Below, piece by piece: positions 1 through 8,562 of a stretch of DNA of 64,000 bases. Under the pieces are notes generated by a model that was not told the DNA's origin, searched no databases, and saw only the letters and a list, made by a program, of their open reading frames with translations. The position numbers and the translations under genes were made by a program. Position 1 is the stretch's first letter. Each line of letters opens with the position of its first letter. Source of the stretch: Streptococcus pneumoniae (lineage in GTDB: Bacteria > Bacillota > Bacilli > Lactobacillales > Streptococcaceae); contig NZ_CKYA01000004.1 in the NCBI RefSeq assembly GCF_001113365.1, positions 104,034-168,033 on the forward strand. The letters are read 5' to 3'.

Positions 1-30
1 CGTTTACATTGAGAACTATAAGGCATATTC

Positions 31-59
31 GTGACAAAGTTTTTTAAAAGTGATAGAAT
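31..59 (+). promoter_or_regulatory. ldh promoter
   Basis: The sequence shows a -35 GTGACA at 31-36, a 17-base spacer and a -10 TAGAAT at 54-59. TG at 51-52 makes it an extended -10. This leaves a leader of about 45 bases ending in the AAGGAG ribosome site at 93-98. No operator was recognised. Confidence 0.75.
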
Positions 60-110
60 GAAGTTATCTGGGGAAAATCCCCTAATAAAATTAAGGAGAT
101 GTTTAGAACA

Positions 111-1097
111 ATGACTTCAACTAAACAACACAAAAAAGTTATCCTTGTCGGAGATGGTGCTGTAGGTTCATCTTACGCTTTTGCACTGGTTAACCAAGGA
201 ATTGCACAAGAGCTTGGAATTATCGAAATTCCACAATTGCATGAAAAAGCTGTTGGTGACGCGCTTGACCTTAGTCACGCCCTTGCCTTCACCTCACCTA
301 AAAAAATCTATGCAGCTCAATACTCTGACTGTGCAGACGCTGACCTTGTTGTGATCACTGCAGGTGCGCCTCAAAAACCAGGTGAAACTCGTCTTGACCT
401 TGTAGGTAAAAACCTTGCTATCAACAAATCAATCGTAACTCAAGTTGTTGAATCAGGTTTCAAAGGTATCTTCCTTGTTGCTGCTAACCCAGTTGACGTT
501 TTGACTTACTCAACTTGGAAATTCTCTGGTTTCCCTAAAGAACGCGTTATCGGTTCAGGTACTTCACTTGACTCAGCTCGTTTCCGTCAAGCACTTGCTG
601 AAAAATTGGATGTAGATGCTCGTTCAGTGCACGCCTACATCATGGGTGAACACGGTGACTCTGAGTTCGCTGTTTGGTCACACGCAAACATCGCTGGTGT
701 AAACCTTGAAGAATTCCTTAAAGACACTCAAAATGTTCAAGAAGCTGAATTGATTGAATTGTTCGAAGGTGTTCGTGATGCAGCCTACACAATCATCAAC
801 AAAAAAGGTGCAACATACTACGGTATCGCAGTAGCCCTTGCTCGTATCACTAAAGCAATCCTTGACGATGAAAACGCAGTACTTCCACTTTCAGTATTCC
901 AAGAAGGTCAATACGGAGTTGAGAACGTCTTTATCGGTCAACCAGCTGTTGTTGGTGCACATGGTATCGTTCGTCCAGTAAATATCCCATTGAACGACGC
1001 AGAAACTCAAAAAATGCAAGCATCTGCTAAAGAATTGCAAGCTATCATTGACGAAGCATGGAAAAACCCAGAATTCCAAGAAGCTTCTAAAAACTAA
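111..1097 (+). CDS. ldh: L-lactate dehydrogenase
   Basis: Reduces pyruvate to L-lactate with NADH, the main fermentative end reaction of a homolactic streptococcus; cytoplasmic tetramer, activated by fructose-1,6-bisphosphate in this family. The 328-residue product has the Rossmann glycine motif GDGAVGSS near residue 14, the NAD-binding [13 protein letters not shown] segment with the mobile-loop Arg near residue 90, and the catalytic His in [12 protein letters not shown] at 111 is chosen over the in-frame ATG at 99 because AAGGAG at 93-98 abuts the latter but is well spaced for 111. It is monocistronic, with its own promoter and terminator, and uses the codon pattern of a highly expressed gene. 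Confidence 0.97.
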
Positions 1098-1110
1098 TTT
1101 AGATAGAAAT

Positions 1111-1143
1111 AACTCCTTGAATCATCAGGGAGTTGTTTTTTTC
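1111..1143 (+). terminator. ldh terminator
   Basis: AACTCC and GGAGTT form a stem around a 12-base loop, followed by a run of T residues at 1136-1142. It begins 13 bases after the ldh stop codon. Confidence 0.8.
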
Positions 1144-1252
1144 TGTATTATAGTAGGTTGAAGTTGAAATAGCACCCCATTACTCTAAAACGTTGTTACA
1201 AAATGCTTTAAATTCCTAATTGATTTGTTCAGATTTTATTTCATTTCTCTAT

Positions 1253-1345
1253 AAAACGCATAGTATCAAGTTTTTATACCTGATAATATGCGTTTTATTG
1301 TGTCAAGACTTACTTGATTTCTCCTCGAATCAAGTTTTGTTTCGT
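1253..1345 (+). repeat. dispersed hairpin repeat, copy 1
   Basis: A long hairpin of the form AAAACGCATA-TATCA / TGATA-TATGCGTTTT occupies about 1253-1296. It is followed by a degenerate ACTTCATTTTCTC-like tail. Similar units lie at 18203-18375 (opposite strand), 35951-36052 and 60884-60980. Upstream, 1150-1165 (TAGTAGGTTGAAG) resembles the outer part of copy 2, so this may be an end relic of an ISL3-type insertion sequence. The stretch 1144-1352 holds no gene. Confidence 0.5.
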
Positions 1346-1352
1346 CTCACCT

Positions 1353-2129
1353 TTATGATATTTTTTCAACTAAGTCCTGTATCATCCGATGCAGTTCTTC
1401 GATTTTCTCAGATTGCTTCTCTAGTAATATTCTCTGACTAGATAATTCATCTTGAAGTTTATCAAGTTTTATCTGTTCATCTGGATTATCTTTTACAAAA
1501 AAGTTCGTCAAGGCACTCGTTAACATTCCTATTGTTCCAATACCGACAAGCATCAGTAAAACTGCTAGCCATTTCCCAAAAAGGGAAACTGGAACAATAT
1601 CACCATAACCAACAGTAGTTACTGTCACAAGAGCCCACCAAAGACTATCTGAGAAGGATTTTTCTTCAACTACAGATAAAATTGAACTTCCTACTAGAAC
1701 GATAAAAATATTAACATACAAGATATAAATCAGGCCATTTGTCCGTAAGAATCTACTAATTTTTCTTTCTAATTTACCTGTAAGTCCAATTATTCTAAGT
1801 AAACGAGTCAGTTTCAGTAATTTTGTCAGCCTTGCTAAGCGGAAGATACGCCCTAATCGAAAAACTGTGAAAATAGCATTTAAAGGGAGAATAGCCAATA
1901 AATCAAAAATATTTTCAAGAATAAAGCGCCATTTTCTTTTAGTAATAAAAAAGCGCCAACTATAATCAATTACAAAAACACCCCAAAGTAGTAAATCAAT
2001 AATATTGTACGGAGGATTGTCCAAATCAATCATCTCAGAAAATCCAAGCAATACCAGAATAACAGAGATTAAAGCAAGTAAAATAATTGTTGTGTCATAG
2101 TAATCCTTAAATAACCATTTTCTTTTCAC
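1353..2129 (-). CDS. voltage-gated-type potassium channel
   Basis: A 258-residue six-span membrane protein of the Kch/Kv-like ion-channel family, expected to conduct K+ across the cytoplasmic membrane. The selectivity filter TTVGYGD is seen near residue 170. An S4-like helix with regularly spaced Arg/Lys (RLGRIFRLARLTKLLKLTRLLR) lies around residues 92-113. The C-terminal 50 residues are charged and probably a short coiled coil (LDKLQDELSSQ). An extended -10 (TGGTATAAT, -10 at 2157-2162 on the minus strand) lies close upstream. It is a single gene between ldh and the vic operon. Whether gating is truly voltage-dependent cannot be judged. Confidence 0.88.
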   Translation of the reverse strand: MKRKWLFKDYYDTTIILLALISVILVLLGFSEMIDLDNPPYNIIDLLLWGVFVIDYSWRFFITKRKWRFILENIFDLLAILPLNAIFTVFRLGRIFRLARLTKLLKLTRLLRIIGLTGKLERKISRFLRTNGLIYILYVNIFIVLVGSSILSVVEEKSFSDSLWWALVTVTTVGYGDIVPVSLFGKWLAVLLMLVGIGTIGMLTSALTNFFVKDNPDEQIKLDKLQDELSSQRILLEKQSEKIEELHRMIQDLVEKIS

Positions 2130-2186
2130 ACTACTTCTCCTATGTCATTTTTAAACATTATACCACAACAAATATCTGCTAATTTA

Positions 2187-2215
2187 TAAAAAAGAAGGCA
2201 CTCGCCTTCTTTTTA
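2187..2215 (-). terminator. vic operon terminator
   Basis: GAAGGC and GCCTTC pair around a four-base loop, with A/T runs on both sides, so the hairpin could work in both directions. It overlaps the vicX stop codon. Confidence 0.75.
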
Positions 2216-3022
2216 TATGTCTGTCAAGGGTGTTGCGGTATCTGGTGAGGTATCATAAACCTTAAAGTCTACTCCGACTCCCAGATCAGCTTGTGCTAGC
2301 TGATTGACCATGGTCATGTGAGCCAACTCCTTGATATTGTTTTCCTTAGACAAGTGACCAAGGTAGATTTTCTTAGTGCGATTTCCTAAGGTACGAATCA
2401 TAGCTTCAGCACCATCTTCATTAGAAAGGTGACCCAGATCCGATAGGATTCGTTGTTTGAGTCGCCAAGCATAAGATCCTGCTCGCAAAATCTCTACATC
2501 ATGGTTGGACTCGATAAGATAGCCGTCCGCATTTTCTACAATCCCTGCCATACGATCACTAACATAACCTGTATCTGTCAAAAGGACAAAACTTTTATCA
2601 TCTTTCATAAAGCGATAGAACTGCGGTGCGACTGCATCATGGCTTACACCAAAACTCTCGATGTCAATATCTCCAAAGGTTTTGGTTTTGCCCATCTCAA
2701 AGATATGCTTTTGCGAAGAATCCACCTTGCCAATATATTTACTATTTTCCATAGCTTGCCAGGTCTTTTCATTGGCATAAAGATCCATACCATACTTGCG
2801 AGCCAAAACGCCTACTCCATGGATATGATCTGAATGCTCATGGGTAATCAAGATGGCATCCAGGTCTTCTGGCTTGCGGTTAATTTCAGCAAGTAGGCTA
2901 GTAATCTTTTTACCAGACAAGCCAGCATCCACTAAAAGCTTCTTTTTTGGTGTTTCCAGATAAAAGGAATTTCCACTGGAACCCGACGCTAAAATACTGT
3001 ATTTAAAGCCTGTTTCACTCAT
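2213..3022 (-). CDS. vicX: MBL-fold metallohydrolase VicX/WalJ
   Basis: A 269-residue metallo-beta-lactamase fold protein, third gene of the vic (wal) operon. The metal-binding motif HEHSDH is near residue 61, with further ligand candidates DTGYVSD, HDVEILR and the HLS motifs near residues 200-225. YycJ/WalJ proteins are proposed nucleases or phosphodiesterases linked to cell-wall homeostasis and DNA processing; the substrate is not evident here. It starts one base after the vicK stop, so translation is probably coupled. The length is normal for the family. Confidence 0.93.
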   Translation of the reverse strand: MSETGFKYSILASGSSGNSFYLETPKKKLLVDAGLSGKKITSLLAEINRKPEDLDAILITHEHSDHIHGVGVLARKYGMDLYANEKTWQAMENSKYIGKVDSSQKHIFEMGKTKTFGDIDIESFGVSHDAVAPQFYRFMKDDKSFVLLTDTGYVSDRMAGIVENADGYLIESNHDVEILRAGSYAWRLKQRILSDLGHLSNEDGAEAMIRTLGNRTKKIYLGHLSKENNIKELAHMTMVNQLAQADLGVGVDFKVYDTSPDTATPLTDI

Positions 3023-3023
3023 T

Positions 3024-4373
3024 CTAGTCTTCTACTTCATCCTCCCATACTTCTTCTTTCACTGCATCCTTATCATAAGGGAGCACAATGGTAAAGGTTG
3101 ATCCCTTACCGTATTCACTCTTGGCCCAAATAAAGCCCTTATGTTGTTTGATAATTTCCTTGGCAATAGACAGTCCCAAACCTGTACCACCTTGGGCACG
3201 ACTTCTAGCACGATCCACACGATAAAAACGGTCAAAGATACGTGGTAAATCCTGCTTAGGAATGCCTAAACCATGGTCAGAAATGGATAAAATCATCTGG
3301 TCTTCAGTTGTCTTCATTCTGACAGTGATTTTACCCCCATCTGGCGAATACTTAATAGCATTATTTAAAATATTGTCGATAACCTGCGTCATCTTATCTG
3401 TATCAATTTCCATCCAGATAGAATTGATGGGGTAATCTCTCACCAACTCATATTTTTTCTCCTTTTCCTGTCCTTTCATCTTGTCAAAACGATTGAGGAT
3501 AAAGGTAATAAAAGCAGTGAAGTTAATCAGTTCCACATCCAAGTGACTGGTGGCGTTATCAATCCGTGAAAGATGAAGGAGGTCGGTCACCATGCGCATC
3601 ATACGGTTGGTTTCATCAAGAGAAACCTTGATAAAGTCTGGTGCTACAGTTTCACACAAAGCTCCCTCATCCAAGGCTTCAAGATAAGATTTCACACTGG
3701 TTAAAGGAGTCCGTAACTCATGACTAACGTTGGAAACAAAGAGTCTCCGTTCGCGCTCTTCCTTCTCCTGCTCCGTCGTATCATGCAAAACAGCCACCAA
3801 ACCTGAAATAAAGCCAGACTCTCGACGAATCAAGGCAAAGCGAACTCGAAGGCTCAGATATTCGCCATTGACGTCTTGGGAATCTAGCAACAATTCTGGA
3901 CTTTGGGTAATCAAATCACGCAATTCATAGTCTTCTTCTATCTTGAGCAATTCCAAAATGCTTCTATTCAGAACATCTTCTTTAACCAGCCCCAGTTGCT
4001 TCTTGGCTGTATCGTTAATCATGATAATCTGACCCCGACGATTGGTCGCAAGAACCCCATCTGTCATATAAAAAAGAATACTATTTAGTCTCTTACTCTC
4101 TTGTTCTAGATTTTCCTGAGTGAGACGAATAACCTCCGACAAGTCATTCAAATTATTGGTAATGTTGGTGATTTCAGACCCACCTTGCATATCAAGAACC
4201 TTGGAATAATCTCCTGCAATCAAATCTTTAACCTTTTGATTGATTTGCTTCAATCGAATATTATCACGTCTATTTTCCAGTAATAAGAGGGTTACAACAA
4301 GGATGAAACCTAACAAAATCAGGATAAAGATAAAATCTCTGGTAAAAATGGTTTGTTTCAGTAAATCAAGCAT
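3024..4373 (-). CDS. vicK: sensor histidine kinase VicK (WalK)
   Basis: Sensor kinase of the VicRK two-component system controlling peptidoglycan hydrolases and cell-wall metabolism. The 449-residue protein has a single N-terminal membrane span (about residues 10-32), a HAMP linker, a PAS domain (about 95-200), the phosphoacceptor HELRTPLTS near residue 218, and the ATPase boxes N (DNILNNAIKYSP), G1 (DHGLGIP) and G2 (GGTGLGLSI). The short extracellular part is typical of streptococci, unlike the two-span kinase of Bacillus. It overlaps vicR by 8 bases. Confidence 0.96.
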   Translation of the reverse strand: MLDLLKQTIFTRDFIFILILLGFILVVTLLLLENRRDNIRLKQINQKVKDLIAGDYSKVLDMQGGSEITNITNNLNDLSEVIRLTQENLEQESKRLNSILFYMTDGVLATNRRGQIIMINDTAKKQLGLVKEDVLNRSILELLKIEEDYELRDLITQSPELLLDSQDVNGEYLSLRVRFALIRRESGFISGLVAVLHDTTEQEKEERERRLFVSNVSHELRTPLTSVKSYLEALDEGALCETVAPDFIKVSLDETNRMMRMVTDLLHLSRIDNATSHLDVELINFTAFITFILNRFDKMKGQEKEKKYELVRDYPINSIWMEIDTDKMTQVIDNILNNAIKYSPDGGKITVRMKTTEDQMILSISDHGLGIPKQDLPRIFDRFYRVDRARSRAQGGTGLGLSIAKEIIKQHKGFIWAKSEYGKGSTFTIVLPYDKDAVKEEVWEDEVED

Positions 4374-5070
4374 TATTTCTCATGTAATACCCTACACCAC
4401 GGCGCGTCAAGATATACTCTGGTCGGCTGGGTGTATCTTCAATCTTCTCACGCAGACGTCGAACAGTCACATCAACCGTACGGACATCACCAAAATAGTC
4501 ATAACCCCAGACAGTCTCAAGCAAGTGTTCGCGCGTGATGACTTGACCTGTATGCGATGCCAAATGATACAAAAGCTCAAACTCACGGTGGGTTAAGTCT
4601 AGTTCTTCGCCATATTTTTTAGCCACGTAGGCGTCTGGAACAATTTCTAAATCCCCAATTTGGATAGGTTGAGGTTTACTTTCTGCTTCCTGCCCATCTA
4701 CTGGCATAGGTTGAGAACGACGCAGCAAAGCTTTAACACGCGCCTGTAACTCACGATTGGAGAAGGGTTTTGTCACATAGTCATCCGCCCCAAGCTCTAA
4801 TCCGATAACCTTATCAAATTCACTGTCTTTAGCTGATAGCATGATAATAGGCACACTGCTGGTCTTGCGAATGGTCTTAGCAACTTCTAAACCATCAATT
4901 TCTGGAAGCATCAAATCCAGAATAATAATATCTGGCTGCTCTCCTTCATATTGCTCTAGCGCTTCACGACCATTAAAAGCAGTTACAACCTCGTAACCTT
5001 CCTTGGTCATATTAAACTTGATAATATCCGAGATTGGTTTTTCATCATCTACAATTAATATTTTTTTCAT
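4366..5070 (-). CDS. vicR: response regulator VicR (WalR)
   Basis: OmpR/PhoB-class regulator of 234 residues. The receiver domain has acidic DDE at the start, phospho-acceptor Asp in IIILDLMLPEIDG near residue 52 and the conserved Lys in VTKPF. A winged-helix domain follows (RTVDVTVRRLREKIE). VicR is essential in pneumococci, where it activates pcsB and other wall genes. The start is placed at MKKILIVDDE because AAGGTGA precedes it and the 14 extra upstream codons have no ribosome site. It is the first gene of vicR-vicK-vicX. Confidence 0.96.
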   Translation of the reverse strand: MKKILIVDDEKPISDIIKFNMTKEGYEVVTAFNGREALEQYEGEQPDIIILDLMLPEIDGLEVAKTIRKTSSVPIIMLSAKDSEFDKVIGLELGADDYVTKPFSNRELQARVKALLRRSQPMPVDGQEAESKPQPIQIGDLEIVPDAYVAKKYGEELDLTHREFELLYHLASHTGQVITREHLLETVWGYDYFGDVRTVDVTVRRLREKIEDTPSRPEYILTRRGVGYYMRNNA

Positions 5071-5091
5071 TTGTTCACCTTTTTCTCTACT

Positions 5092-5097
5092 ATTATA
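5092..5097 (-). promoter_or_regulatory. vicRKX promoter (extended -10)
   Basis: The minus strand reads TTGGTATAAT, a perfect -10 with the TGn extension, about 20 bases before the vicR start. No good -35 is seen, which fits an extended -10 promoter. Confidence 0.6.
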
Positions 5098-5125
5098 CCA
5101 AAAAAATAGCAAGAAGACATAATAG

Positions 5126-6301
5126 CTAGTCTTGGCTACTGTCTAAGTTGGCTTTTGCATAAGTCTGCCAGATTTTTTGTTGGGGTTTGGCAAGTGGGTA
5201 ATTCTTAAACTCTACTGGTGAAAGCCACCGAACTTCCCTATCTGAAAAATCATGGTAGTCACTCACCTGACCTGCTACAATTTGAACATGCCACTTGCGA
5301 TGGCTAAAGACATGCTTGACAGTCTCAAAATAAACATCAAGCCAATCAACTTCTAGGTCATAATCCTGCTGGAAACTCTCTTCTGGACTTGGGCCAAAGT
5401 TCACGCTTTCTTCTGCAACCTGATGAAAGAGGTCAAACTGCTCTTCTTGCGAAAAGCCATCTACTTCTATCAAGGGAAAATGCCAAAATCCTGCCAATAG
5501 CTTTTCACTTTCATTTTTTTCAAGTAAAAATTGCCCTTGAGAATTTTTCACAACTAAGGCTTTAAGATAAATAGGGACCGGCTTTTTCTTGGGAGCCTTG
5601 ATTGGATAACGGTCCATGGTTCCATTCTGATATGCCGCACTAAAGTCCTTGACTGGGCTTTCTTCAGGTCTGGGATTTACAGGCGCCTCAATATCTGAGC
5701 CCAAGTCCATCAAGGCTTGATTAAAATCACCCGGACGATCCGGATCAATCAAGATTTCCATCATTGCCTGAAAAATTTTGCGATTACTTGGAATGCCAAT
5801 ATCATGATTAACTTCAAACAAGCGTGCCAAAACACGCATAACATTACCATCTACAGCTGGCTCAGGCAAGTTAAAAGCAATACTGGAAATGGCTCCTGCT
5901 GTGTAAGGGCCAATTCCTTTCAAACTGGAAATTCCTTCATAGGTGTTTGGAAATTGGCCACCAAAGTCAGTCATAATCTGCTGGGCTGCAGCCTGCATAT
6001 TGCGAACTCGAGAATAATAGCCCAAACCCTCCCAAGCTTTCAGTAAACTCTCCTCAGGCGCAGTTGCCAAACTTTCCACTGTTGGAAACCAGTCCAAGAA
6101 TCGTTCGTAATAAGGGATAACCGTATCCACCCTGGTCTGCTGGAGCATAATTTCAGATACCCAGATATGATAAGGATTTTTACTTCTGCGCCACGGTAAA
6201 TCTCTTTTGTTTTCATCATACCAAGTGAGGAGTTTCTGACGAAAAGAAACAATCTTCTCCTCCGGCCACATGACGATACCGTATTCTTTCAAATCTAACA
6301 T
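5126..6301 (-). CDS. mutY: A/G-specific adenine glycosylase MutY, cluster-less type
   Basis: Base-excision repair enzyme removing adenine opposite 8-oxoguanine. Residues 1-230 form the helix-hairpin-helix glycosylase domain: SEIMLQQT carries the catalytic Glu, GIGPYTAG is the hairpin, and VDGNVMRVLAR carries the catalytic Asp. Residues from about 245 form the NUDIX-like 8-oxoG-reading domain. The four-Cys iron-sulfur loop normally following the hairpin is absent: the stretch reads DLGSDIEAPVNPRPEESPVK, and I find no cysteine in all 391 residues. Such cluster-less MutY proteins are known in lactic acid bacteria. The gene has its own promoter with almost no leader. Confidence 0.95.
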   Translation of the reverse strand: MLDLKEYGIVMWPEEKIVSFRQKLLTWYDENKRDLPWRRSKNPYHIWVSEIMLQQTRVDTVIPYYERFLDWFPTVESLATAPEESLLKAWEGLGYYSRVRNMQAAAQQIMTDFGGQFPNTYEGISSLKGIGPYTAGAISSIAFNLPEPAVDGNVMRVLARLFEVNHDIGIPSNRKIFQAMMEILIDPDRPGDFNQALMDLGSDIEAPVNPRPEESPVKDFSAAYQNGTMDRYPIKAPKKKPVPIYLKALVVKNSQGQFLLEKNESEKLLAGFWHFPLIEVDGFSQEEQFDLFHQVAEESVNFGPSPEESFQQDYDLEVDWLDVYFETVKHVFSHRKWHVQIVAGQVSDYHDFSDREVRWLSPVEFKNYPLAKPQQKIWQTYAKANLDSSQD

Positions 6302-6307
6302 ATCTCT

Positions 6308-6336
6308 AGTATAACACAGAAGACTCTAACTGTCCT
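6308..6336 (-). promoter_or_regulatory. mutY promoter, probably leaderless
   Basis: On the minus strand AGGACA (6331-6336) and TATACT (6308-6313) are 17 bases apart, with TG at the extended position. The first base of the mutY ATG (6301) lies only 7 bases past the -10, where transcription should begin. No Shine-Dalgarno sequence precedes it. Confidence 0.6.
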
Positions 6337-6350
6337 TTTCCTAGTATTAA

Positions 6351-6375
6351 AAAGCCTCTTCCCAAGGGAAAAGGA
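6351..6375 (-). terminator. terminator between fhs and mutY
   Basis: CCTCTTCCC and GGGAAAAGG form a nine-pair stem with one mismatch and a two-base loop. On the minus strand it is followed by CTTTTTAA. It separates fhs from mutY. Confidence 0.6.
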
Positions 6376-6378
6376 CTG

Positions 6379-6573
6379 ATACTCAATGAAAATCAAAGAG
6401 CAAACTAGAAAGCTAGCCGCAGGTTGCTCAAAACACTGTTTTGAGGTTGTGGATAGAACTGACGTAGTCAGCTCAAAACACCGTTTTGAGGTTGCAGATA
6501 GAACTGACGTAGTCAGTAACATCTATACGGCAAGGTGAATCTGACGTAGGTTGAAGAGATTTTCGAAGAGTAT
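6379..6573 (-). repeat. BOX element (A-B-B-C)
   Basis: The right end reads, on the minus strand, as boxA (ATACTCTTCGAAAATC). The left end matches boxC (TTTGATTTTCATTGAGTAT). Between them are two boxB units of about 45 bases, each containing GTTTTGAGGTTG and GAACTGACGTAGTCAG. It sits downstream of fhs. Positions 6574-6659 hold nothing else recognisable. Confidence 0.93.
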
Positions 6574-6659
6574 AAATCTTATTGATGAACTGCTTGCAGT
6601 CTGAGAAAAAATGAGCTTGGATAGTATTTCCAAACTCATTTAAAGTCAAGTACAATATA

Positions 6660-8330
6660 CTAGAACAAGCCTAGGACTGTTCCATCGCTTTCAACATCCA
6701 TGTTGAGGGCTGCTGGTCGTTTTGGAAGTCCTGGCATGGTCATGACATCACCAGTTAAGGCAACGATGAAGCCTGCACCTAATTTTGGCACCAATTCGCG
6801 AATGGTAATTTCAAAGTTTTCAGGTGCTCCAAGTGCATTTGGATTGTCAGAGAAGCTATACTGGGTCTTAGCCATACAGATTGGCAATTTGTCCCAACCG
6901 TTTTGAACGATTTGAGCAATTTGTGTTTGAGCTTTCTTCTCAAAGTTTACTTTGCTACCACGGTAGATCTCAGTAACAATCTTTTCAATCTTTTCTTGGA
7001 CAGAAAGGTCATTGTCATACAAACGTTTGTAGTTAGCTGGGGTTTCAGCGATAGTTTTGACAACTGTTTCGGCAAGTGCTACTCCACCTTCTGCACCATC
7101 AGCCCAGACACTTGCTAGTTCAACTGGTACATCGATTGAGGCACAGAGTTCTTTCAAGGCTGCGATTTCAGCTTCTGTATCAGAAACAAATTCGTTGATC
7201 GCAACAACTGCTGGAATACCGAACTTGCGGATATTTTCAACGTGGCGTTTCAAGTTGGCAAAACCTGCACGAACTGCTTCTACATTTTCTTCAGTCAGAG
7301 CGTCTTTAGCCACACCACCATTCATCTTAAGGGCACGAAGGGTTGCGACAATAACTACTGCATCTGGAGAAGTTGGCAAGTTTGGTGTCTTAATATCAAG
7401 GAATTTCTCGGCACCAAGGTCCGCACCAAAACCAGCTTCAGTAACTGTGTAATCAGCCAAGTGAAGGGCTGTGGTCGTTGCCAAGACAGAGTTACATCCA
7501 TGAGCAATATTGGCAAATGGACCACCGTGTACAAAGGCAGGTGTACCGTAAATTGTCTGAACCAAGTTTGGCTTAATAGCATCTTTCAAAATCAAAGCCA
7601 AGGCACCCTCAACCTGCAAATCACCTACAGAAACAGGTGTACGGTCATAGCGATATCCGATAACGATATTAGCCAAACGGCGTTTCAAGTCCTCGATGTC
7701 CGTTGCCAAGCAAAGAATCGCCATGATTTCGGAAGCGACGGTAATGTCAAAGCCATCCTCACGTGGAATTCCATTTAGAGGGCCACCAAGTCCAACGGTT
7801 ACATGACGAAGAGCGCGGTCGTTCAAGTCCACTACACGTTTCCAGAGAATACGGCGCTGGTCAATTCCTAGCTCATTTCCTTGGTGCAAGTGGTTATCAA
7901 TCAAGGCTGAAAGAGCATTGTTGGCAGTTGTAATGGCATGCATATCCCCAGTAAAGTGGAGATTGATGTCTTCCATTGGCAGCACTTGGGCGTAACCACC
8001 ACCAGCGGCACCACCCTTAATCCCCATTACTGGACCAAGAGACGGTTCACGAATAGCAATCATGGTTTTCTTGCCAATCTTATTCAAGGCATCCGCAAGA
8101 CCAATGGTAATGGTTGATTTTCCCTCACCTGCTGGTGTTGGGTTGATGGCAGTAACCAAAATCAATTTCCCAACTGGATTACTCTCAACTGCACGAATTT
8201 TATCAAAGCTGAGTTTAGCCTTGTACTTTCCGTACAACTCCAAATCATCGTAAGAAATACCCAGTTTTTCTACAACATCAACGATTGGCTTCAACTCAAT
8301 ACTCTGTGCGATTTCAATATCTGTTTTCAT
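6660..8330 (-). CDS. fhs: formate--tetrahydrofolate ligase
   Basis: Makes 10-formyl-tetrahydrofolate from formate, THF and ATP, feeding purine synthesis and initiator-tRNA formylation. The 556-residue, full-length protein has the P-loop-like TPAGEGKSTITIG near residue 65 and the family signatures GGAAGGGYAQV and VATLRALKMNGGV. A TATAAT -10 is seen on the minus strand at 8364-8369. The gene ends before a BOX element and a terminator, so it is transcribed alone. Confidence 0.97.
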   Translation of the reverse strand: MKTDIEIAQSIELKPIVDVVEKLGISYDDLELYGKYKAKLSFDKIRAVESNPVGKLILVTAINPTPAGEGKSTITIGLADALNKIGKKTMIAIREPSLGPVMGIKGGAAGGGYAQVLPMEDINLHFTGDMHAITTANNALSALIDNHLHQGNELGIDQRRILWKRVVDLNDRALRHVTVGLGGPLNGIPREDGFDITVASEIMAILCLATDIEDLKRRLANIVIGYRYDRTPVSVGDLQVEGALALILKDAIKPNLVQTIYGTPAFVHGGPFANIAHGCNSVLATTTALHLADYTVTEAGFGADLGAEKFLDIKTPNLPTSPDAVVIVATLRALKMNGGVAKDALTEENVEAVRAGFANLKRHVENIRKFGIPAVVAINEFVSDTEAEIAALKELCASIDVPVELASVWADGAEGGVALAETVVKTIAETPANYKRLYDNDLSVQEKIEKIVTEIYRGSKVNFEKKAQTQIAQIVQNGWDKLPICMAKTQYSFSDNPNALGAPENFEITIRELVPKLGAGFIVALTGDVMTMPGLPKRPAALNMDVESDGTVLGLF

Positions 8331-8528
8331 TCAAAACTCCTCTAACCTCTTATATGATAATTCATTATAACACAAAACAAGATTTTTAACATCCTTAAAC
8401 TCTCTAAACGTTCGTAAATATCCCTATTTTTAAGGTTTTTAGAGTCCTTTCTTAAATTTTATATGGCTTTATAGTTTAAAACTATAGTAGATTCTTATTA
8501 TTTTTTATATATATTCAAGCGCTTTCTT

Positions 8529-8556
8529 TTGCTTATTATTTTTTTTTTGGTACAAT
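8529..8556 (+). promoter_or_regulatory. coaB-coaC-panT promoter, probably leaderless
   Basis: TTGCTT at 8529-8534 and TACAAT at 8551-8556 are 16 bases apart. The coaB ATG begins at 8563, 7 bases after the -10, so transcription likely starts at or next to the A of ATG. No Shine-Dalgarno sequence lies in TTTGGTACAATGGTGCT. The rest of 8331-8528 is A/T-rich, with the fhs -10 at 8364-8369 and a small palindrome ATAGTTTAAAACTAT near 8470-8484. Confidence 0.65.
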
Positions 8557-8562
8557 GGTGCT

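Noticed and set aside
6473..6655. Possible small ORFs within and beside the BOX element at 6295-6655
   Set aside because: They arise from translating BOX repeat sequence; no ribosome site and no family resemblance.
7057..7778. Long plus-strand frames opposite fhs
   Set aside because: They are antisense shadows of a well-recognised gene with strong codon bias.
8331..8562. THF or other riboswitch in front of fhs or coaB
   Set aside because: Only promoters and A/T-rich sequence are seen; no conserved riboswitch core recognised.
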